A DNA stretch of 64,000 bases from Methylococcales bacterium (GTDB taxonomy: Bacteria > Pseudomonadota > Gammaproteobacteria > Methylococcales > Methylomonadaceae): contig JAUYBJ010000057.1 of the NCBI GenBank assembly GCA_030693155.1, positions 74,275 to 138,274 of the forward strand. The letters are read 5' to 3'. The notes beneath the pieces are model-generated. The model was not told the DNA's origin, did no database searches, and was given only the letters and a program-made list of their open reading frames with translations. The position numbers and the translations under genes were made by a program. This document shows, piece by piece, positions 49,571 through 58,880 of the stretch (position 1 is the first letter of the stretch; every line of letters begins with the position of its first letter).

Positions 49571-52039
49571 TTAATAAACTAAATTAACAAATTCGTCATG
49601 GATACCACATCTTTTAATCCACTCTTCAACCCAATTTACATCCCCATATAGATCAATTAATTCTCTTGCAAGTTTAATATCTTCTTTGCCACTTCTACCT
49701 ACAAATGCTAAAGCCACTTTTCCTAAATCAAGAGAAAATAACCTGCGCCCTACTGTGGATAAATAATAATAATCTCGTTTAGGAGTTCCCATGGTAATTA
49801 ATTCTAATTGACGCTCACTTAGACCCATTGCAGTATAAGCTTTGGCAGAAACTTCATTTCTAGCTTCTGGGTTAGGTAGTAATATTTTAGAGGGGCAGGA
49901 CTGAAAAATAACTGGAGCAATAGGGCTATTTACAATGTCCTCAATACTTTGAGTGGCAAATATAACAGCTGTATTAGCCTTACGTAATACTTTTAACCAT
50001 TCGCGGATCTTCTCCATGAATAGAGGGTGTGACAACATAAGCCAGGCTTCATCAAGAACCAATAATGTAGGTGAACCATCGAGCTGCTGCTCAATTCTGT
50101 GGAACAGATAGAGCAATACAGGGATCAGATTCTTTTCACCCATATTCATGAGGTTTTCCATTTCAAATACTTGGAAATTTCCTAAGCTTAATGAATCTGT
50201 TTCTGCATCAAGTAAGTGGGCTGCGGAGCCTTGGCCAACGTATGGTGAAAGTGCATTGCGTAATTCTTCATCCTGTAATGCAGCTTGAAAATGGGTGAGT
50301 GTTCGCAAATCTGCATCAGCCTCACCAATACTTAATAACGCATCTTGAATAACCGATCTTTGTCTAGGCCCTACTACTACGCCATTAAGAGTGAGTAATA
50401 TTTCAACCCACTCTTCTGCCCAGGCACGTTCTGATAATTTATCAACTTGCGATAATGGACAAAAAGCTAATGAGCTATTATCACCACCCACTTCATAATG
50501 GGTACCACCCATTGCCTTGACTGGAATAAAGGCAGACATGCCTTTATCAAAACCAAATATTTGGGCACCTTTATAACGCCGATGTTGAGCAATGATGAGA
50601 TTTAATAAAGTTGATTTTCCAGAACCCGTTGGCCCTAATATTAAGGTATGACCAACATCACTGATATGCAATGACAATCTGAATGGTGTAGATCCAGCAC
50701 CTCGGCCATATAGTAATGGCGCATTATCTTCTTTATAAAAAGGACAGGGATTTTTCTCAGCTCCAGCCCAAAATGATGTAGTAGGCAATAAATGGGCTAA
50801 ATTCAAGGAATGTAAGATAGGTTTACGAACATTAGCAACACCCTCACCTGGTAAGGATCCAAAGTAGCCTTCAATCGCATTAATATCTTCTAACCTTGCA
50901 GCAAAACCCATGTCACGTATAGCTTTAACAGTCAATGTGGTATTGAGCTTTAATTTTTCAATATTTTCTTCCATTAAAACAACAACAGAAGTGTAATGCC
51001 CGAATCTTACTGTAAGCGCCCCAGCCTCAGACATGGCATTTTCAGCATCAACCTGCATTTGTAAAGCATCAAGATCAACGGCACCATTTGAAGTATTGAA
51101 TATCTGATCTGATAATGGCGTAGCTTTTTGTCTCCATTTTTTTCTGAGCTTATTAAGGATCCCTTTAGCTTCTTCTGGATCTAAAAAGATGAAACGAGTA
51201 GAAAAGCGATAAGTAATTGGCAATCTATTGAGATTGTCCAATATGCCAGGAAAGCTTTCGGCTGGAAAACCTTCAATATTAATAATTTGAATATGTTTTT
51301 TACCAATCCTAGGAATGACACCACCCCAGAAATCTTGAGAACCTATAATTGTGTCAATATACATTGGCACTTCTGGAAGTCTGATTCTTTGTGAAATGCC
51401 AGTGACCGCATAATGCAAATAAGATATTAATCTATCTTCTGTCCAAGTGTCAGCAATGCCATTTTTCATGGTTTTATGAGTAACACACTTCAATCTAGTC
51501 ACACCTTGAAACACAGAAGATAAAGCACTTTCTACATCAGACATGGCGGCTTGAAATTTTTCTACCGCTTTTGTAGATAACGTTTTTTTATTAACTACGT
51601 TGACATCATCAGAAGACTCGAATAGCCACTCCCTACCCTTTGACTCAAGCAACGATGGTGTTAAATAGGTAAATATCAAAGCATAGGCAGATTGAAAATG
51701 ACCATCCTCTGAATTGTAATGTTGACGACGTTCCTCATCGATAACTTTGGATACTACGTCAGGGAAAGCGCCTAGATTAGGATAGCCGAGAGATTCAGTA
51801 CGAACAACATCACAATGAACCATCCATCCATTACCAAAAGAAGCTAAAACAGCATTTAGCCTAGCCGAAATAGCATTTAATTCCATCACAGAAGAACTTT
51901 CAGTGTCTGTTCCTAGGTATAAAAAACCACCTATTAACTCACCACCTTTTCCCATCACTACACCGTCATCAATTGATGCAGCATAACGAAGAAGATCAGA
52001 CAATCCTTCTGCTTTATCTCTAAACGTTTTCCAAAACAT
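49571..52039 (-). CDS. virB4: T4SS ATPase VirB4/TrbE
   Basis: An 822-residue ATPase. The N-terminal CagE/TrbE domain is followed by Walker A ILGPTGSGKSTLLNL (about residue 473), Walker B LLVLDEAWLML (about 661) and the sensor FATQSIED. It powers pilus assembly and substrate passage. It lies between virB3 and virB5 with 14 bp to virB3. Confidence 0.96.
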   Translation of the reverse strand: MFWKTFRDKAEGLSDLLRYAASIDDGVVMGKGGELIGGFLYLGTDTESSSVMELNAISARLNAVLASFGNGWMVHCDVVRTESLGYPNLGAFPDVVSKVIDEERRQHYNSEDGHFQSAYALIFTYLTPSLLESKGREWLFESSDDVNVVNKKTLSTKAVEKFQAAMSDVESALSSVFQGVTRLKCVTHKTMKNGIADTWTEDRLISYLHYAVTGISQRIRLPEVPMYIDTIIGSQDFWGGVIPRIGKKHIQIINIEGFPAESFPGILDNLNRLPITYRFSTRFIFLDPEEAKGILNKLRKKWRQKATPLSDQIFNTSNGAVDLDALQMQVDAENAMSEAGALTVRFGHYTSVVVLMEENIEKLKLNTTLTVKAIRDMGFAARLEDINAIEGYFGSLPGEGVANVRKPILHSLNLAHLLPTTSFWAGAEKNPCPFYKEDNAPLLYGRGAGSTPFRLSLHISDVGHTLILGPTGSGKSTLLNLIIAQHRRYKGAQIFGFDKGMSAFIPVKAMGGTHYEVGGDNSSLAFCPLSQVDKLSERAWAEEWVEILLTLNGVVVGPRQRSVIQDALLSIGEADADLRTLTHFQAALQDEELRNALSPYVGQGSAAHLLDAETDSLSLGNFQVFEMENLMNMGEKNLIPVLLYLFHRIEQQLDGSPTLLVLDEAWLMLSHPLFMEKIREWLKVLRKANTAVIFATQSIEDIVNSPIAPVIFQSCPSKILLPNPEARNEVSAKAYTAMGLSERQLELITMGTPKRDYYYLSTVGRRLFSLDLGKVALAFVGRSGKEDIKLARELIDLYGDVNWVEEWIKRCGIHDEFVNLVY

Positions 52040-52053
52040 AAATACCTCTAATT

Positions 52054-52383
52054 TTATTTACCGACAAAAGCTGACATTTCTCTATAAGGTGCGTCTAACC
52101 TACCTTTTGCAGGATAAAAAGTACGATATTTTCTGTGCCTTTTATAAACTTGCCACATTTGCATATCATGTTTACCCATACGAGTTAGGATGTACATTAA
52201 CGTTGTCCAAACCCCTAAAGAAACAACAACTGCTTGCCAAATACCTACAGTTAATGCATAAATAAAAGCAAAATAAATTGAAATTAATAATGCAATTAAA
52301 ACTAGTGTCCGTTCTCCACCAAGCCAACCTAGTTGACGTATGAGTGAAGAACGAATACTTACACTGTGTAAATGGTTAGCCAT
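52054..52383 (-). CDS. virB3: T4SS protein VirB3/TrbD
   Basis: A 109-residue protein with two close TM helices (about 27-65) and a conserved C-terminal tail (MQMWQVYKRHRKYRTFYPAK). Position between virB2 and virB4 is diagnostic. Confidence 0.9.
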   Translation of the reverse strand: MANHLHSVSIRSSLIRQLGWLGGERTLVLIALLISIYFAFIYALTVGIWQAVVVSLGVWTTLMYILTRMGKHDMQMWQVYKRHRKYRTFYPAKGRLDAPYREMSAFVGK

Positions 52384-52385
52384 GA

Positions 52386-52739
52386 TTAACTACACTGTTG
52401 ACCAATGCTACTATCTACCTTACTTGCAATCGTTGTAACGATACTTGATGCGCCCAACATGATACAAACAGCCACAAAAATATTAACCAGGGTTTTGAAA
52501 ATACCAGTAAGTTGTTCGCCCCAAACAAAACCAACCGCAGCTGCAACAAAAGCAATCGTAGCTACAGCAATCGCCGTTTTACCTTTTAAAGCTCCCACAA
52601 GCCAACATAATGCTCCATCCCATGGGGCAGCCTCACCTGCAGCGAAAGCCAGCGCTGGAAGTGCTAGTAAAGCCGCACCAAAAATAATAGTTCCACGATG
52701 TTTTTCTAAAAATGTTTTAGATCCAGACTCAATTTTCAT
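52386..52739 (-). CDS. virB2: T4SS major pilin VirB2/TrbC
   Basis: A 117-residue prepilin. A leader helix ends at LPALAFAAGEA, then two TM segments (AIAVATIAFVAAAVGF and TLVNIFVAVCIMLGASSIV) as in TrbC/VirB2. Two cysteines (LCWL and QQCS) may form a disulfide. ATG 52739 has AAAGGT upstream. Confidence 0.9.
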   Translation of the reverse strand: MKIESGSKTFLEKHRGTIIFGAALLALPALAFAAGEAAPWDGALCWLVGALKGKTAIAVATIAFVAAAVGFVWGEQLTGIFKTLVNIFVAVCIMLGASSIVTTIASKVDSSIGQQCS

Positions 52740-52779
52740 GTTATTACCTTTCATAATTAAAATATACAACTTACATCAA

Positions 52780-53751
52780 CTACACAAACTCAAGAATAGG
52801 TAAATTGGATTCTCTATCGTATCCAGTTACATTTACCAACTCTTTAACTTCTCGACTACCTTCAACTTTCTCAATAAAAACTACGGCATGTACTGCTCGT
52901 GTAATCAAAGCCATCTTTGTAGGAACCCCAGCTTCTTGCACGTATTCATCTAATTTAGATAAAGCATCAGTGGTTGAATCTGCATGAATAGTAGCGAATC
53001 CACCAGAATGCCCAGAATTCCAAGCTTTTAGTAAGGCTAATGCCTCTTTACCACGCATTTCACCAACACAAATGCGATCTGGCCGCATACGCATTGTTGC
53101 TCTAAGCAATCTTGTCATGTCCATTGAATCAGATGTACGCATTTGAACAAGATTAGGAATTGGACATTGCAATTCAACTGTATCTTCAATAATCACCATT
53201 CGTTCATGAGGCGCTACTTTTGCCACTTCGTCTAACAAGGCATTCAATAGAGTTGTTTTACCTGATCCTGTACCGCCTACAACTAGTATGTTTTTTGAAG
53301 CTTTAATCATTTGCCTTAAGAAAATCACCTGTTTATCAGATAATATTTTTCTAAGCACATAATCATCCAATGTAAATACTCGGCTTGCTCGTTTACGAAT
53401 TGCAAACGAAGGTGCCGAAACTACTGGAGGCGCTAAACCTTCAAATCTAGAACCATCTAATGACAATTCACCTTCTACAATAGGATTGTCTCTGTTAACA
53501 ACAGCCCCTAACATTGCAGCTACATCTTGCAGTACAAGTTGCGCCTGGCTCGCTTGCATCTTAACGCCAGAAAACTTTAATCCTTCACCTAAGAAATCAA
53601 ACCAAATCGTGCCATCTGGATTGAGCATAATTTCAATTACATCTGGATTGGTAAGCGCTCCCAGAATTTGAGCACCTAAATTTCTTCTTAAAGATTCGTG
53701 TAAGCGGTTTTTCTGCTCATCACTCATCCTTACTGCGCCTGCTGAACTCAT
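52780..53751 (-). CDS. virB11: T4SS ATPase VirB11/TrbB
   Basis: A 323-residue secretion ATPase with Walker A VGGTGSGKTTLLNALL (about residue 162), Asp box VIIEDTVELQCP, and the motif RPDRICVGEMRGKEAL. It forms a hexameric ring at the base of the channel. It is the first gene of the virB operon, 41 bp before virB2. Confidence 0.95.
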   Translation of the reverse strand: MSSAGAVRMSDEQKNRLHESLRRNLGAQILGALTNPDVIEIMLNPDGTIWFDFLGEGLKFSGVKMQASQAQLVLQDVAAMLGAVVNRDNPIVEGELSLDGSRFEGLAPPVVSAPSFAIRKRASRVFTLDDYVLRKILSDKQVIFLRQMIKASKNILVVGGTGSGKTTLLNALLDEVAKVAPHERMVIIEDTVELQCPIPNLVQMRTSDSMDMTRLLRATMRMRPDRICVGEMRGKEALALLKAWNSGHSGGFATIHADSTTDALSKLDEYVQEAGVPTKMALITRAVHAVVFIEKVEGSREVKELVNVTGYDRESNLPILEFV

Positions 53752-53770
53752 TATATAACCTGTTTAATAT

Positions 53771-54046
53771 TTAATTATTTTTAGGCATAGCAGCAACTAC
53801 TGCCCTGCTTGCCATATTGATAATTTCTTCCATCACAGGCCCATCTTCTAGAATTCTTTTCTTATCTATTTGTGAGATCTGAACTAGTCTTGATAAAGCT
53901 TTATTATCATCACTAATTTGATTCCAGTTATATATAGTAGGCGTGGTGCAATCTAATCGATATGCGAGAGAAACAATAAGCTTGTTCTCTTTAAGCTTCG
54001 TAAGAATATCGTTTAACGTTGTTACGTTTACCTTCTTGTCGATCAT
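53771..54046 (-). CDS. Small HTH-like protein, likely virB operon regulator
   Basis: A 91-residue protein with a probable HTH (KENKLIVSLAYRLDCTTPTI then YNWNQISDDN). Not recognised as a family. It precedes virB11 by 19 bp and is divergent from the pil operon across a palindrome-rich spacer, so it may control both. Confidence 0.65.
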   Translation of the reverse strand: MIDKKVNVTTLNDILTKLKENKLIVSLAYRLDCTTPTIYNWNQISDDNKALSRLVQISQIDKKRILEDGPVMEEIINMASRAVVAAMPKNN

Positions 54047-54208
54047 TTTTAAATTGTTCCCAATTAATTGTAATTAACTTTGTAGCCTGTAATTTACCAT
54101 ATTAAATATTTATTTGACAAATTATTTTATTAAATTTAATATTGCATACAATATTTAATTATTTCTTTTCCTATATAGGAAATATATTTAAGTTTATGAG
54201 GTCAACGA
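54047..54208. promoter_or_regulatory. Divergent virB/pil control region with two palindromes
   Basis: The inverted repeat AATATTG-CATA-CAATATT (54138-54155) and the perfect 16-bp palindrome TTTCCTATATAGGAAA (54167-54182) lie between the virB-side and pil-side genes. The second is 26 bp before the first pil-side start and is the best member of its site class. Confidence 0.6.
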
Positions 54209-55123
54209 ATGAAATGTTTAGTAAGTACATTATTTTTAGTAATACCTTCATTTTGTAATGCAGCTTATTATTTAGAAGATGAAGTGCCTGCCAAGGTTAC
54301 AGCTCAATTAACAGTGGTTGAAGATAAGTATCAGACACAACCTACTTATATGTATAACGTGCCTTTTTATGTCAATAAATACGCACTAGGCCCATCAGCT
54401 GTTACTTCCTTAAAGAATTTAATGCCTGAATTCACTAAAGCTAAAAAAATTATCATTGAAGGTAGGCCAGATGCTAATGGACAGAACGATACTGACCTAG
54501 CACGTAGACGTGGATTGGCTGTAAAAAAATATCTTGCAATTAATGGTATTCAAGAATCAAAAATTAATGTGGAAATTAAGCGAGAAGTTAAATTTGATGT
54601 TAATCCAAGCATTTTTAATACTACTGTTTATACAAGTGAATCATTACCTGAATTAAATAAGAATGTAAAAAGTAGCCTTTATACCGAAAAGCCAGCAACT
54701 CAAGTAGAAGCTCCACAGCCTGCCAAGTCTATAGTGACAGAGATTAAAGCAACTAGTCCATCGGTTGAAAATAAATCTGCTGTTACTCTAAAAAGTATCC
54801 ATGCCCCAAATCAATCAGAAACCCCTCAGAAAATAAGCCCTAAAGTTGAGGGGAGTTTTAATGTCTTGCGAAAAGAAATGGAAGATAAGTCCAACCCGAC
54901 TACCTATGATTTTCCCGTTCGTGGAAAACTGGATATTGAGTTCAATAATATGATCTCTAATTTATTGATTAATTCTAAAGAAGTGCTGGTTATCGCTGAT
55001 GGATCCATTGCAGGCTATAAAAAAGCTAAAGAAATTAGCAATTATATAGGCGAAATGACAGGCTCATACCCTGAGGTTAAGCCAAAAGGTGCCAATAAAG
55101 ATTTTGTGAAAATTAAAGGGTAA
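54209..55123 (+). CDS. Exported OmpA-like protein
   Basis: A 304-residue protein with a signal peptide (CLVSTLFLVIPSFCNAA). An OmpA/peptidoglycan-binding-like fold follows (VNKYALGPSAVTSLKNLMP, IIIEGRPDANGQNDTDLARR, RGLAVKKYLAINGIQ). After a linker, residues about 230-304 form a second domain. GAGG precedes the ATG by 8 bases. It heads the pil operon and may anchor the thin pilus machinery to the wall. Confidence 0.75.
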   Translation: MKCLVSTLFLVIPSFCNAAYYLEDEVPAKVTAQLTVVEDKYQTQPTYMYNVPFYVNKYALGPSAVTSLKNLMPEFTKAKKIIIEGRPDANGQNDTDLARRRGLAVKKYLAINGIQESKINVEIKREVKFDVNPSIFNTTVYTSESLPELNKNVKSSLYTEKPATQVEAPQPAKSIVTEIKATSPSVENKSAVTLKSIHAPNQSETPQKISPKVEGSFNVLRKEMEDKSNPTTYDFPVRGKLDIEFNNMISNLLINSKEVLVIADGSIAGYKKAKEISNYIGEMTGSYPEVKPKGANKDFVKIKG

Positions 55124-55146
55124 TAAATTTACCAAGTGATTATTGA

Positions 55147-55416
55147 ATGAATTATTTACCCGAAACCTCTATAAACGCCATTAGATTTAAGGAAACTGCT
55201 AAATGGTCTGGAACCGTTTTGTTTATGGTTGGTTCGTTTTTAATATCAGCAGTACCCTCTCTGGGTATGGTTTGGTGGCCTTTTTTCACCTTTTTTGTAG
55301 GGCATATTTTGTGGTCAATAGCTGGAATTATGATGAAGGACAGGGCAGTGTTAGCACTTAATATTATGTATCTGCCCATAGATGTTTATGCAATTTGCAT
55401 CAGGCTGTTTAACTGA
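55147..55416 (+). CDS. Small two-helix membrane protein
   Basis: An 89-residue protein with hydrophobic segments at about 20-40 and 44-62 plus a third weaker one near the end. Not recognised. It lies between the OmpA-like gene and an unknown soluble gene in the same direction. Confidence 0.65.
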   Translation: MNYLPETSINAIRFKETAKWSGTVLFMVGSFLISAVPSLGMVWWPFFTFFVGHILWSIAGIMMKDRAVLALNIMYLPIDVYAICIRLFN

Positions 55417-55421
55417 AAGAA

Positions 55422-56222
55422 ATGAATATGAATGACATAGCTATAATTAATGAACAAACTAGTGAAAAACTGAGTAATTGGCGCAGAGCTATACTTATAA
55501 GTGCATCTAAAGTTCTAGCCTACCCTCTTCAAGACAAGATTCAAAAACTTACGGATATGTGGGACAGGGCTTATCAATTTCCATATCCAACAGAAGATGA
55601 AATGGGAGTGTTGCCAAATGGTTGCTTAGTATTTGATGTAGATGTGGCAGGCCATGTGGTGCACTTTGTTGTATGGATGACTTTTGGTGAAGTCCGTATC
55701 GGTGTAAAAATGCCAATAAAACTCATCCCTGATACAGAAGTGGGTAAAAAAGTAAGTTATGCCTTCGATGGTAAACCATGCTCACGTGAAGAATTAACAG
55801 GCAATCATATTATTTATGATTGGATTTTCAGAGAAGGATTTGCCTCTCATGATCACATGATGAAATCACTTAGGGATGAATACTCATCCAGCGTCATTGC
55901 CTGGCGCATAGGTGAAATTCTTACTCATATTTATGTATCTGTTTTATCTTTTATTGTAGAAGGTAATGGTTACGTAGTAAGTATGAAAAAAATAGAAATA
56001 CCATCTGCTGGTGTAAAAAAACGTTTCATTATTTCTGGCGATTTACAAGCATATCTCACTTTTTTAGAACAACATGGTGGCCGACAATTAGAGCAGCCAT
56101 CGATTCTAGAAGACGGTTTGTGTGAGATTTATGCAGAAACCAATTCATCAGGCAGTTCATTAAATGTTGGTCAATATAGAGATCAAGATCATAGTGAATT
56201 TAATGTAATTTCTATTGAATAA
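55422..56222 (+). CDS. Hypothetical soluble protein of the pil operon
   Basis: A 266-residue protein, not recognised, with no signal peptide. Distinct segments are DEMGVLPNGCLVFDVDVAGH and VVWMTFGEVRIGVKM. It ends 2 bases before the PilT-like gene, so it is tightly coupled to pilus genes. Confidence 0.65.
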   Translation: MNMNDIAIINEQTSEKLSNWRRAILISASKVLAYPLQDKIQKLTDMWDRAYQFPYPTEDEMGVLPNGCLVFDVDVAGHVVHFVVWMTFGEVRIGVKMPIKLIPDTEVGKKVSYAFDGKPCSREELTGNHIIYDWIFREGFASHDHMMKSLRDEYSSSVIAWRIGEILTHIYVSVLSFIVEGNGYVVSMKKIEIPSAGVKKRFIISGDLQAYLTFLEQHGGRQLEQPSILEDGLCEIYAETNSSGSSLNVGQYRDQDHSEFNVISIE

Positions 56223-56224
56223 AT

Positions 56225-56680
56225 ATGAAGTTATTTGCTCTTATTTTCACATTAGTTTTATCTGCTCAAGCACAAGCCGAGGGCTGGCAGTGCTGGGAAG
56301 ATGCTGCAAACAGGTATCAAGTTCCAGTTGATTTACTTTATGCGGTGGCAAGAGTGGAAACAGGAAATAAAGCAAAGATTACGTCTAAACCCAACAAAAA
56401 TGGTACTTACGATATAGGTTTAATGCAAATTAATTCGACACATTTAGGCATGTTGAAAAAATATGGCATTACTGAAAACAGATTATTGGATGATGCATGT
56501 CTCAATTTGCATGTAGGCGCTTGGATACTTGCGGAATCAATAGAAAGACATGGTTATAACTGGAAAGGAATCGGCGCTTATAACGCTGGATCCAATGATA
56601 AAAGAAAGATCTATGCCAGTAAGGTAATTGCTATGTATGAACGGATCGTAAGGGAAAGAGATTTACGTGTTGAGTATTAG
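56225..56680 (+). CDS. pilT: PilT-type (R64-like) lytic transglycosylase
   Basis: A 151-residue exported lysozyme-like protein. A signal peptide (LFALIFTLVLSAQAQAEG) precedes an SLT domain with the glutamate in ARVETGNKA, DIGLMQINSTHLGML and IGAYNAGS. It clears peptidoglycan for the thin pilus. Not the ATPase PilT of type IVa pili. It overlaps the next frame start region closely. Confidence 0.87.
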   Translation: MKLFALIFTLVLSAQAQAEGWQCWEDAANRYQVPVDLLYAVARVETGNKAKITSKPNKNGTYDIGLMQINSTHLGMLKKYGITENRLLDDACLNLHVGAWILAESIERHGYNWKGIGAYNAGSNDKRKIYASKVIAMYERIVRERDLRVEY

Positions 56681-56715
56681 TGCTTGTTTATAAATTTATG
56701 TTTGAAGGGATTCTA

Positions 56716-57255
56716 ATGAAAAAGTTAATGGTAGTTTTAGCTCTGACAGCTCCAAGTGTAGCTATGGCTTGTGGTGAACTTTCAGATTACGAAGTAGTGA
56801 AAGTTAATTTTTCACGTACACCAGTGAAAGAAGCAGTATCAAAAGTAACTGAGGGTATGCCTTTTCAAATTATTTTTAATGGCGATACGGATAATCTGGT
56901 CTCAGCAAATGATGTGTCTGGGCCACTTGATCAGGTGTTAAATTTATTAACAAAACAACTAGGGGTGAATTACACAAAAGATAGATGTGTGCTTACTTTT
57001 ACCCCAAAAATTGATACTTCATTAGTGATCAAGTCGGGAGATATTATTTCTGAGCGCTTAATTACTTGGGCGAAACGCTACAACTACACCTTGGTATGGG
57101 AAGCCGATGAATATCGTGCTACAGCACCTTTATCTATCGACAAGGGTTTCAACGAGACAATTGATGCGGTTGTAGATGCAATGACTATTAACGGGGTATT
57201 TCTTGAACCAACAACTTATGAAAATCGTGTTATTCGATTGATGGAGAAAAAATAA
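56716..57255 (+). CDS. pilL: PilL-like thin pilus protein (TcpQ-type C-terminal domain)
   Basis: A 179-residue exported protein with a signal peptide (VVLALTAPSVAMACG). Two repeat-like domains follow (VKVNFSRTPVKEAVSKV, then SERLITWAKRYNYTLVWEAD), the second of TcpQ/PilL type that supports secretin assembly. ATG 56716 has GAAGGGA upstream. It shares its last base with pilN. Confidence 0.75.
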   Translation: MKKLMVVLALTAPSVAMACGELSDYEVVKVNFSRTPVKEAVSKVTEGMPFQIIFNGDTDNLVSANDVSGPLDQVLNLLTKQLGVNYTKDRCVLTFTPKIDTSLVIKSGDIISERLITWAKRYNYTLVWEADEYRATAPLSIDKGFNETIDAVVDAMTINGVFLEPTTYENRVIRLMEKK

Positions 57256-58880
57256 TGAAATACAAGATTATTGCATTATCAATTGCAACATTGCTTTCTG
57301 GCTGCACTACTGCTGTAATGAAGCCCGTTCATGAAGGCGTGGCTAAAACTGAAAAAGAAGCTACTGTTGCGATTGAAGCATTACACAAAGGTGTACCAAT
57401 TGAAGCAGCGCCTAAGTACACTGCAATTAGACATGTAGATAAAGTCTGGATGCCTGTTCAAAAGGTTGAAAATACTTATAACCAAAAAGCCAATTCAAGT
57501 CTGGCTAGATCGGTTGCAGTAAATCGTCGGTTTACAAGCTTAAGTGAAGCCGTTTCATATGTCACTGCATTGACTGGGATTCCTGCCTCTACTTCTGTAC
57601 CACTAAGCTCTTTAAATGCAATAACAACTGGCGTTGCAGGTACTAATACTTCATTACCACCTGCTCCAGTAGGTGTGATGCCTACAATTAACAACGGTAT
57701 GCCTGGCTCTATTAACAACAATACAAGTGCAACGGTTGCTTACAATGGTAAATTGTCAGGCCTGTTAGATTTAGTAGCAGCACGATATAACGTTTCTTGG
57801 GAATGGGAAGGTAACGGTATCCGTTTCTTCAAAACAAAATCTAAAACATTTAGATTGGCAGCATTACCAGGTGACACGAGTTTAAAATCTACAGTAGGCA
57901 CACAATCAAGTACAGGTGGTGGCAATACTGATTCCAGTTCATCTTCGAGCGCAAGCTCTTCACAGGAGGCTGGTATCCAATTCAGCGGCCTTTCTGTTTG
58001 GAAGGGGATTGAAGATAGTGTAAAAACGATGCTGTCTACTGATGGGAAAATTACAGTTACCTCTGCTACAGGCACTATTACAGTGGATGACACGCCACTA
58101 GTGCTAGATCGCGTATCCAAATTTATTGACGAACAAAATGTTGCTTTATCGCGTCAAGTCGTTATTAATGTAAAAGTATTGTCGGTAAATCTAAGTGGTT
58201 CACATGAATATGGTATTAACTGGAATGCCGTTTACAATAACGTAAACAAAAGTCTTGGTTTTACCTTATCTAATGCTATTTCACCTGCAGCAGGTGCAAC
58301 CAATTTAACATTTAAAGTGCTTTCTGGCAGTATGTGGGATGGTTCAAGCGCCATGATTGATGCTTTGTCCAAACAAGGCAAAGTATCTCAGATTACATCA
58401 GCGTCTATGGTGACATTAAATAATCAGCCAGCCCCAATTCAGGTAGGTAAACAAACTTCATATTTAGCGTCAAGTCAGACAACACTTGGTACAGCAGGCG
58501 CAGGGAATACAACCACATTGCAGCCTGGCAAAATCACTACTGGTTTTTCAATGAATATGCTCCCACATATTCTTGATAGTAACAAATTGATGCTTCAATA
58601 CAGCGGTGACATTTCATCATTAACCAAAATTGATACTGTGACCTCTGGCGATTCGTCCATTCAAACACCAGAAGTAGATACACGTAATTTCTTACAGCGT
58701 GTGATAATGAATGGTGGTGAAACGCTTGTAGTCACAGGTTTTGAGCAGTTTAATTTAAGTGGTGACTCTCAAGGTGTAGGTGACGCTGAAAACGTTGCTG
58801 TAGGCGGTGGCGTAAAGACTAAGCATGATAAAAGCGTTCTTGTGGTGTTAATTCAACCTGTATTGAGTGGTAATAAATAA
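57255..58880 (+). CDS. pilN: Type IVb pilus secretin lipoprotein PilN
   Basis: A 541-residue outer-membrane secretin. A lipoprotein signal (IATLLSGCTT) sets Cys as lipid anchor. N-terminal domains precede a secretin core (VVINVKVLSVNLSGSHEYGI, then KSVLVVLIQPVLSG at the end). A Ser-rich linker near residue 230 is notable. It forms the exit pore of the thin pilus. Confidence 0.93.
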   Translation: MKYKIIALSIATLLSGCTTAVMKPVHEGVAKTEKEATVAIEALHKGVPIEAAPKYTAIRHVDKVWMPVQKVENTYNQKANSSLARSVAVNRRFTSLSEAVSYVTALTGIPASTSVPLSSLNAITTGVAGTNTSLPPAPVGVMPTINNGMPGSINNNTSATVAYNGKLSGLLDLVAARYNVSWEWEGNGIRFFKTKSKTFRLAALPGDTSLKSTVGTQSSTGGGNTDSSSSSSASSSQEAGIQFSGLSVWKGIEDSVKTMLSTDGKITVTSATGTITVDDTPLVLDRVSKFIDEQNVALSRQVVINVKVLSVNLSGSHEYGINWNAVYNNVNKSLGFTLSNAISPAAGATNLTFKVLSGSMWDGSSAMIDALSKQGKVSQITSASMVTLNNQPAPIQVGKQTSYLASSQTTLGTAGAGNTTTLQPGKITTGFSMNMLPHILDSNKLMLQYSGDISSLTKIDTVTSGDSSIQTPEVDTRNFLQRVIMNGGETLVVTGFEQFNLSGDSQGVGDAENVAVGGGVKTKHDKSVLVVLIQPVLSGNK

